Assembly: GCA_030248295.1 (NCBI GenBank)
Contig: JASANH010000850.1
Coordinates: forward strand, 1,240,001-1,304,000
Length of the DNA: 64,000 bases
From: Mesodorylaimus sp. YZB2_4
Taxonomy: Eukaryota; Nematoda; Enoplea; Dorylaimida; Dorylaimidae
Direction: 5' to 3'
In this document: piece by piece, positions 53,660-64,000 of the stretch
Position numbering within the stretch: the first letter of the stretch is position 1
Layout of the letters: every line of letters starts with the position of its first letter
The notes under the pieces: generated by a model
The model's input: the letters and a program-made list of their open reading frames with translations, nothing else
What the model was told of the DNA's origin: nothing
Database searches by the model: none
Translations under genes and position numbers: made by a program

Positions 53660-55850
53660 CGCAAGAATGTGAGAGAGCCCGTCGTCAGGTGAGCAAACTG
53701 ATCGCCGTTATTGACGATGTCCAACTAATGTTCTCAATCGAGGGGCTGGAAGGCTGTATTTAAGCAGCTGCATCAAGAATCGAATGGAGAAGTTGTTTGA
53801 TGAAAGAAACACAGTGGCAGAAGGCAATGAGAAGAGGATACCAGGGAAGGTGACTGCAACAAGTAGTCAGCCTGACCGTCGTGTTCTGATCTTATTTGCC
53901 TTGTACCTCGATCCTACTGTAGATCACCCTAGATCTGGAATATGCTTACTGTGAATCCTCGCGTTACCCAGGGGATATAGGATTTAAAAGGGGTCCGACG
54001 GGGCTCTAAGTGAGGGGACTTAAAGGATTTCGAACAGGCCTGGCGCATATGTTCCTGTAGAAATGTATCCACTATAATGAGGCCTCCTTACTTGTATGTA
54101 GGTCCTAAACTTTCGTATAAATGATGGCGACAAAAATGAGAGGACAAAATATTTTAAAAGGAAACCATGGGTGCGCGAAATGTATCTTATGACGCAGCTA
54201 CCTGATTATCCGCATCACAGTGCATATCGACTCTATCCAGAAGATGATCTCAATCGAAACTGTTGGCCTCTCTCCCATAGTGCATACGAGAACCCCAGAT
54301 CACGAGCCATCTAGCCAAATTCGAAATTATCAAATCACATAGCGTCGGCCTCAAAGCAATTTAGCCGTCACTGATTCAACTCCGCCCACTTGGCCCACCA
54401 TGTTCTCAGGCTCACAGATAACCACACCAAATCTGCTTCACAACTTAAGCTTGTTGAGGTTGCTTTTGCCTCTGCGCCGCCTCCAGCTCTTTTTCGTTCT
54501 CTATCAATGCAGCAATTCTTCGACCTCGAAAGCGCCAACAAACCATGCGAAGCCTGAACGTGAGGCAAATTCTAATGCTTCAAACAGTTCTGCAAAACCA
54601 CAAATGATCGCATCGCATCGCGAGCAAATGATGCTTCTTGTTTCTGCAGTAAGTGCGTTTTGGCTGATTCAAAAAAAGAAATGCTCGAATCCAGGTAAGG
54701 AAACATAATGCAATTGGTGCCAATTTACTGCACTTGCTAAACCCAAATCGAACAAGTCAATACTGATTCTCGAGATGAATTTTGGGAGAAAATTTCGGTT
54801 TTAGTAATGCGGGTGGTCTTATTAATTCATGCCCTAATGTGTGTGAACGAATTGGAGCATGAAAAAGCCGCACCTGGCACTTTTTGTCACAAAATTGACA
54901 AATTTCTTCATCTTCGAGGTGTGCTGTCACAGTTGAGCTTGTATCTCCCGCGTGAGTATCATATAGTGTAGTGTGCAGTATTGTAAAGCTTGCTCGCCAG
55001 GGCTACGGCCGGTGTGGTGTATGGGGAGCCGTGATAGAATTGTCGTCTTGTGCGGTTGGGCCTCGAGATTGCTCTTCGCCACACGTGGTCACGTCGGACA
55101 GCAACGTGACATTTCTATTTGCAGCTAGAGGGCGACCATGCTTCGTGAAATCGGCAAAAAACGAAAATTGATGGCCCGACGCACATCCACCATAATCAGT
55201 ACTTTGGTTCAAGCTAGTGCTTTGCATGCCCGCACACTCAGAAGCCAAAACTTTAAACGTTGTTTTCTCAAAACTGATATTTTGATACTTGATGCCTTTT
55301 GGCATATACCGGTAGGTATCGAAATGATATTACCACACCATGTTCATATTCTGGACTTCTATCCCACATCATACCCGTTCGCTTAGATGACTCAATAATG
55401 CCAGACAAAGAGGAATACAGTAACCGATTTGTGGGTGGATGCCTTGGGGCAATTGATGTGGGGATCTAAATGGATAGTAACACTAGCACAGCTTAGAGAG
55501 CCGAAGATGCTCAGCACGTCTGTGCAACATGGAGTACGTGTCATTAGACCATGGTCGGATAACATGCTTATATCTGCCTACACCCCAAACGGATTCCATT
55601 TTCCAGCTTGCACTAACTTCGTCCTTCACTTGTCTGTCCCCCCCGCCACATCCGGCCAAGCAAGCCTCTTACAGCGTTTATCTGTCTCCTTCCATTCTGC
55701 GGTGGCTGCACAAGAAACTCGATGACACCCTGTGAGAGCAACGGACTACGGTTTTGTGGTACAAAACCAGTTCCTCCCTTCCAAAACAACTTGTTGCAGT
55801 CCCCAGTTTGGCGACGAGAACAAGAGAAACGATTCTTTGCCGTTGAGTGT
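53660..55850. other. Intergenic, no gene recognised
   Basis: Frames of 70-100 codons occur (54400-54708 plus, 55003-55305 minus) without known domains, splice sites or neighbours that would support them. The last part is the 5' flank of the receptor kinase gene. Confidence 0.4.
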
Positions 55851-55857
55851 TCGAAAA

Positions 55858-58800
55858 ATGAATGTCTTTGAGTTCCTATTTTGGCAATTTCTCCCAGTAA
55901 TTGCTGCATTCATGCAGGAAGCTAATGGTTCCACAGACTGGATTTCAGTCGAACCACCACCACACCCAACAATTGTAGCTATAATCGAAACTGATCAGTG
56001 GACACTCGAAACCGAAACATCGACGGAGAAGCAGACCAAGCTAAGTGTCATTGAGAACAGTATGCTTACCCTGGTCTGCTCAGCTCCATATCCTGTAATG
56101 TGGCATAAGAATACAACGACGGTGAGTCTCTGTCAAGCCATTGAGGATCCAGAATATGGAAAGCCCATGTGGTCTGTCTTTTAGTTCGAGTACCTGAAAC
56201 AAAGGCGCCTCGATAGCCCGCGGCCAGGTATGGATAACGAGTTCGAACTTGTAGCTGCCAAGCGATACGAGTCAGTTATGGTGTATCGTAACTTCTCTGT
56301 GGCTTATACTGGCGCTTACCGCTGCTCAGTCGACCCCTACCCGCTACCTCAACCAGTCAGAATCTACGATAAGGATTTTCTGTCCACGATAGTCCAACTC
56401 GCCTTGCACCCTGTTCCAAGTAAGCAGTGGTGGCTGCTGACACAGCCATTTTGGATTATCATCCAGAAAGCAGCTATAACTTGTAGATATCACCAGATCT
56501 GTCCAAATTCTACAAGAAGGCTTTGATATCATTCGGCCAAGGGCGGCGTCTCACTATCGATACTGGGATTCCCATTTGGAGATCTCCATCATCCACACCA
56601 TCCCGCCTGGGCTTGAAATTGAGTCCTTCCTGGACAGCCCATCGGACCTGTGTCTGAACAAGGACAATTCTGTTTTTCTTACTGGTGCCATGAAAATAGA
56701 AAGGAAAACCCTATCAAGAGGTATTGGAAAAATCAGTGCTATTCTTAGCACGGGTTCATACATATGCCGAGGCGTATACAGATTCGTGTTTCGAAGCCAA
56801 ATGAATGATACCAGATCCGAACCTGATCTTGTTTCGAATGAGGTGAATTTGTTTACTGACACCATCGATCATGTCATAACGGACGCCGATGTCATCACTC
56901 GCACAGAGAGCACTATCATGCTGAACCGACTCTGGTATTATGAGATGAGAATGTACGTATCCGCACCGATCACATTGACAGAAGCGAGCCTGCTGTTGGA
57001 GGTGCGAGAGCAAGACGGAGCTCAATGCACGTCAAAGCCGATTCCAGCAAAGCAAGCCACGGCCATATGTGGAATTTACGGGTTCAGTTTGTTCGACGAT
57101 GATTACGATTTCAAAGGGGTCAGTGTGGTCGCGAGAGCATGGAATTCGTGTACTCTTAGGGTGCGTGTAAATGAATCCTCGAGCATCAGTTGGACTACTC
57201 CCAGTTTATCCAACCAATCAGTTCCTACCCTGACCTCTTCGCTTTTCATTACTGTGTTCGATGGTGGTCGGTTTGGATATTCATTCGAAGGTGCTGTAGT
57301 CAAATCTGATCCGGAGGTCGCTAGTGGAACTGGGATTGTTGTGAATTCTTTTCTGACACTGAACTGCCTTATGCCGAAGTGCCATCATTTGTGGGTCACG
57401 TGGCGGAAGGATGGCCCTTTCATTTGGCCCCCGTACTCTAGCAACATGATTGGCACTTCGATAAGTGGTCACTGGAATGCCACGATTGAAGTAACATCGA
57501 TAGACCAATGGACCATGACTTATGCTTTGAAATTCCAACCCGTTTCTCTTGAACACACCGGCCTCTACTCTTGCTTGACCATGAGTTCATCTTCAAGGAA
57601 GCAAAGAAGAATTGCGCAGTCCTACGCACAGTTCCAGGTCAATGTGGAAAAGTACAGAGCGCCTATGTTTTCAACAGACGAAACCCATGAGCTGACTCTA
57701 CTAAATGGCACTGTCAAGTTAACATGCAGACCCGATGGCTTGCCAAATCCAAAAATTTCTTGGACCTGGGAATCAAATACAATGAATCCAAAATTACCAT
57801 CTCCCGCATTTAGTGAAACCAATGAGACGATCTTTGTATTTCAACCTGGCGTTTATAACTGTAATGCCTTGAATGAATATGGTCGCAACGAAACGGCTTT
57901 TGTGGTTCTTCCTGAACCTCCGTCACCCCAACTTATTGCCGGCTCCTCCTCAACCTCAGCAAGCATTGCATTGCCACTGGCCATTGTCACGCCCCTCGTG
58001 ATGATTGCGCTTTTTGCGGCATTCTTCCTTTTTAGATTCTGCAAACGAAAAGCAGTGAATGTAAGCCTGAGACAGTGCGAAACAGGGCTGCTCATCGTCA
58101 AACCTACGTTTTAGGCGTCCTTTAAAAGGCTATCCCAAATGTTCAAGAACACTTCACGCACCCCCATCCCAATCGACGACACGGCTCCCTTGAATGATCA
58201 AGTCCAGAACTTGCAATATAATCAACAACTCGAAATCGATCGCAGCTTGTTCACTGTGAATGACAAACTACTAGGCATGTGAGAATTCGGGACCATATAC
58301 AAAGGGGAACTGAGATCACCTGAGACTGGAGACGTCCGCCAAGTGGCGATAAAGATCCCCAGAGGTACAGTAAGACACATTGTATTGTACTGTGTTGGTA
58401 CATGGTACCGTGCTCTATTCCAGACCCCTTGAATTTGCAAGCCTATCGAGCTTTGACGGACGAAGTAAAAATAATGAGCCACATTCGTCCCCACGTCAAT
58501 GTCATCTCACTTATCGGTGCGTGTACCAGAAATGTAGAGCACAGAGAATTATACGTGCTGATTGAATTTTGCGAAAATGGATCGTTAAGAGACTACTTGA
58601 TAAAACACGCAATGAAATTCGAAGGTTTCAAAGTCAATGCCGCTGGGCAATTCTTGGTACGTCTGGGTAATTTTTGTTGTGCCCTTGCTACTGTGACTTG
58701 TGTGGTGACTAGATATCGCCCCGGGGCTTGCCTGGGCAGGCGGGAGGAGCGGGGAAGTATGAATGGTGTAAGGCTCTTTGTTCCACTCATTTTCTGGCCT

Positions 58801-61036
58801 CATGATCTGATTAAGGGAGGCACTCCAGATATCAGTTCGCTTCAGACCGTCTGCGGTGCTTGCCAGCTTTGACCAGGGGTCTAGGATTAGGAAACACTGA
58901 AAGGGATCCTGCTGTCGTGTCTTGGTTCAGTGGGAGGCCCATGCTCCTGTTCCTGTTTTACCACGTCACTAAACTCAGTCAGGTGTAGCAGGCGTGTTTG
59001 GCATGTGGAGAAGGTAGTGCATTTGGTTGCCTTAACTGGCCGCTTTATGCACGGAGCAGTATGCGGTTGCCTTGACTGGCCGCCGCATACAGCGTATCAG
59101 TTGCCTTCGTTGGCCGCTCGATACGCTCCTCTAGGCGAGGCTGAAACCCGTCGGGTTGGTGTCTCGGGCACCTACGACTAGGTGACCTGCCTGGAGGGGT
59201 TTTGAGTCCATCCGTTCCCCGCGGTATCTTCTTCAATGGAGGGCTACTCCGCCTATTACACAGGCACTCCGGGCCTTTGTTCTTGATGAGCTCATGGACT
59301 TTATAGCTGATGAATTCTAGTGCTAAGCAGGTTGGCGAGTTGTTAAATGTACCTCTGCTGGCGTTTACTTGAGTCTATAACGTTATCGTCTCCGAGTCGG
59401 TTCCCTGGAAGCCTCAACCTCAGCCGGTGTAGTGTACATCTGCGGAGTATCAGCTGCAAGCAAGTATAGGAGAGGGTCAGGACATAGCGCACAGAGGGGT
59501 CTTGTCAGAGTACCTCGAGCAGCCAAAACACTGAGCGATCTTGTGTATAACCTGTTTTCTTTGGGAGTATACACGCCCTCCCCGTTATCGCATAGGCCGC
59601 GTGTACACTCCCCAAGAAAACAGATAGTAGCTGATGAAACAGATCTTTGACTCCAGTACGCACCAGCAACGTTTACACAACAACACAGCCACAACGTATA
59701 CACAACACAACATGTGCAACAATGTGAAAGCTCGTTCGTAGGTGCATATACTCGTATATGTTCGTTCTATACTGGATCCTAATTGGCCAGTAAAAACCCT
59801 TTTAATTACGCTAAAGAACCATGCTTGCTTGCTAAAGACAAGCAGCTAAATCTACAGTACATAGGTCTCTGACTTTGAGATTTTCAGGGTTCCCCTGGAG
59901 CTGTGGAAGCTTTGCTCAACTACGCTTATCAGGCTGCGAATGGAATGAGCCACTTGGCTGCACAAAAGGTGAGTTTAATTTACACATTTTGACATGAACT
60001 GTTTCTTCATAAGGGTTTTGACTTCCAGGTTATTCATCGCGACTTAGCCCTTCGCAATCTTTTACTCACCGTCGGCCACATCGTCAAAGTGTCGGATTTT
60101 GGCATGTCGAGACACAACACGAAAAGTGCAGTCTACAAAAAGCGCCTGTCGGTAGATGTGCCTGTTCCAATATTTTGGATGGCCTTGGAGTCCCTGTTAC
60201 ATGATCAGTACACGCATAAGTCTGACGTGTGAGAGATATCTCATGCTCATGGTTGAACACTTATCCCCGCAGATGGTCTGTTTAGATGGTCCTTTGGCGT
60301 GGTACTGTGGGAAATGTTCAGCTGTGGCAAACGTCCTTATACGGACCATGAGGTCGATTTCAATTTTCGCTTATGGTTACGCGCCAGTGAAAATAATCGA
60401 TTAGGACTGCCTACAATCGCCTGCGAAGAAATGTATGAGACAAAGTGATCGGGTGTCGCACGCACTGCCCACGGAGCTGTGCGACAGATGATCCCCAGCA
60501 GATCCCTTACCGTGGTCATTTTCAGATACAATCTGATGCGCGACTGTTGGAAAGAAGATTCAGAAGCACGTCCAAGTTTCAGCGAATGCAAGAGGATCAT
60601 ATCACGAATTTTGGAGCAGCGATCGCCAGATATGTACCAATCGATCGCACTGAGCTTATCCGAAGCGTGGTTGAACATACCACTCAGTGAAAGCAGATCA
60701 GGACGTTCGAGTCCGACTGTTGTGGCTGCTTACACAGGGCGCGGTCCCGTTGCCGAGCAGCCAACTTCACTGTTCCCGATACCATTTGGTCAGGACGACC
60801 AAAACATGGATTCTGTAGCCAAACCGGCTGCGATAACTGTCATTGCGGAGTCACCAAGGGGTGAGACTGAAAGCAAGGACATCATTGAAATGCGAAAAAT
60901 AAGCGGATATTCAAGCGGATTTTGTCCAGATAACGCCGACAATCAAATCTTATCAAAATCAAAGGAAGGTGCATCAGGAAGTGCCAAATCTGATATTCCT
61001 TATGGCGTTTGTGTTTCTACCACTTTGGATTCGTGA
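55858..61036 (+). CDS. Ig-domain receptor tyrosine kinase with an in-frame stop
   Basis: Exons: 55858-56121, 56185-56419, 56487-58060, 58115-58364, 58424-58656, 59888-59968, 60029-60228, 60286-60444 and 60526-61036. All phases close, for 1168 codons. Signal peptide MNVFEFLFWQFLPVIAAF. The ectodomain has several Ig-like domains (GAYRCSV; LTLNCLM with GLYSCLT; VKLTCRP with GVYNCNA). A membrane segment follows (IALPLAIVTPLVMIALFAAF). The kinase has VAIK, an alpha-C Glu (TDEVKIM), HRDLALRN, DFG and WSFGVVLWEMFS, placing it near the VEGFR/PDGFR/FGFR group (VER-like in nematodes). The glycine loop reads LLGM-stop-EFGTIYKG: TGA at 58280-58282 replaces an expected Gly codon. APE is ALE. If the stop is real, the product is a 746-residue kinase-less receptor. 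All other catalytic residues remain. Confidence 0.85.
58943..58985 (+). repeat. Dispersed repeat, copy e
   Basis: GCTCCTGTTCCTGTTTTACC then ACGTCACTAAACTC, in the fifth intron of the receptor kinase gene. Shortest copy. Confidence 0.55.
59019..59127 (+). other. Three tandem hairpins sharing a GCC-TTNNNT-GGC core
   Basis: Units at 59019-59050, 59059-59090 and 59091-59127 each have an outer stem (GCAT/ATGC, GTATGCGG/CCGCATAC, AGCGTATC/GATACGCT). Each encloses the same core, GTTGCCTTNNNTGGCCGC, in which GCC pairs with GGC. Outer stems differ but stay paired, which is the pattern of compensatory change. Further small stems follow to about 59200 (CCTC/GAGG, ACCCG/CGGGT, GGTGTC/GGCACC). It lies in intron 5 of the kinase gene; the function is unknown. 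Confidence 0.6.
59552..59623. repeat. Short palindromic element
   Basis: The 25-nt arms CTGTTTTCTTTGGGAGTATA(CACGC) at 59552-59576 and 59599-59623 pair with two mismatches around a 22-nt centre. It is probably a very small MITE in the kinase intron. Confidence 0.65.
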
Positions 61037-61955
61037 CAAGGTTCATGCATGCTGCTGACGGAGCTGACTGTTATGACCTCAACCCTCTCTCAATGTACTT
61101 TATGTGCTGGATATGCCATTACTACACTAGTACAGCATGTTGTGGATGATGTGGGGTGTCAGTAGTAGTCAAAACCTGAGGCTGTTGCACTTCTCCGAGC
61201 CCCCATCCGCACTCCAACGCGGTCAAGTCAGATAAAGCTGTCCAAGTCTTCCACCAAGTGGTCTATATTTACCTGCTTGCTTTTCTAAGCTTCCGAACTG
61301 TTTGATTGACAATATGGATCAGCTCTTTGCTCGACTCGTGCTGATCCATATTGCATGCTACTGCATTTAACAGGTGCGTGGTAATTCAGATCCTCCAACT
61401 CATACAAGCAGACTGGGACCTGCAGATCCCGTGCGTCGTTTATGTGCGCTTCGTATATCAGCTTTGGGTGCCAATGCATGGTTGTCCCCGTAAGTTGTCA
61501 GAGGGACCAAAAGCGGATACTTATTCAAGGAAAAAGCCAAGGCGATGGGTTTCCCTGCCATTTGGGTCTCTTGTCCCAGCTCGCCAACAAAGGGCTCGCC
61601 TGAGCCACTGTCAGGAACATTTCCCAATTTCCAATCTGCCTTAAGCTGCGTATATTTTTTTGCTTTTTTGGATTCGAGTTTTACACCTTTTACCTGACGC
61701 TGGTGCTAACACACGAATGACTGTCTGACTGCTTGGCGACATGGGACCTAGCGGGACACAAAAAATTCTTGGCAAAACACTGTTTTCCGGCTGTGGCCAA
61801 AGCTAGTCTCGATCAAGAAGACGTTCAGGCAGACCCTTTATTATTCCCGAATGTCCATGCCACGCACGCAAACAACTACTCACATTACTTACTGTGATTA
61901 CCAAAATGTGAAAAAGCAAAGAAATGCTCGTACATGAAGGCTATCAACGAGGCTT
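61037..61955. other. Intergenic between converging kinase and SMC5 genes
   Basis: Holds the two 3' UTRs. A perfect 14-bp hairpin lies at 61310-61353 (CAATATGGATCAGC with its inverse, 16-nt loop). Otherwise nothing recognised. Confidence 0.5.

Positions 61956-64000
<2,045 letters not shown>

Noticed and set aside
59101-59180. Possible hammerhead ribozyme, because of CTGAAACCCGTC followed by stems
   Set aside because: The conserved CTGATGA strand is absent, so the catalytic core cannot be formed.

Overview
The window reads as nuclear DNA of a nematode. The clearest marker is a nematode-type cuticle collagen (30921-31941) with the N-terminal signal-anchor domain, an RKGR furin-like site, Gly-X-Y blocks and a YCPCP C-terminus. 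Genes carry short GT..AG introns (from about 40 nt), and several have a good TATA box 60-180 nt upstream of the ATG. The species cannot be named from the sequence alone. All multi-exon models were built by hand from frame, splice consensus and phase. Most were checked for exact phase closure.

Layout. 0.3-3.5 kb (-): a ZCCHC24-like double zinc-finger protein, with a tRNA-derived SINE and a foldback element in its introns. 6.3-7.3 kb (+): a divergent, intron-containing histone H2A with a long basic tail. 9.2-13.7 kb (+): a 10-exon HEAT-repeat protein. 15.2-17.1 kb (+): a transgelin/calponin-like protein. 18.6-26.9 kb: single-exon genes for a basic disordered protein, a PPxY membrane protein, a mucin-like type I membrane protein and a von Willebrand A receptor-like protein. 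27.1-29.8 kb (-): a decayed and an intact chymotrypsin-like protease; a third intact copy (52.4-53.6 kb) and an orphan last exon (50.25 kb) lie further on. 30.9-31.9 kb: the collagen. 35.6-45.6 kb (-): four tandem RNase H1-like genes that have lost nearly all catalytic carboxylates. 55.9-61.0 kb (+): an Ig-domain receptor tyrosine kinase whose kinase begins with an in-frame stop in the glycine loop. 62.0-64.0 kb (-): the 3' part of SMC5, running off the window.

Between and inside genes there is a rich set of small mobile elements: three copies of a roughly 430-bp tRNA-derived SINE, a hAT-type element with an 8-bp target duplication, a TA-flanked MITE, several foldback elements, a Tc1-like relic, and a five-copy dispersed repeat. 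A 978-bp inverted-repeat element has split a 30-bp minisatellite in two.

The most noteworthy observations are the four-member family of catalytically dead RNase H1-fold proteins, the receptor kinase with a nonsense codon but otherwise complete catalytic motifs, the unusual H2A, and two compact multi-hairpin elements (2236-2414 and 59019-59127) that I cannot assign.
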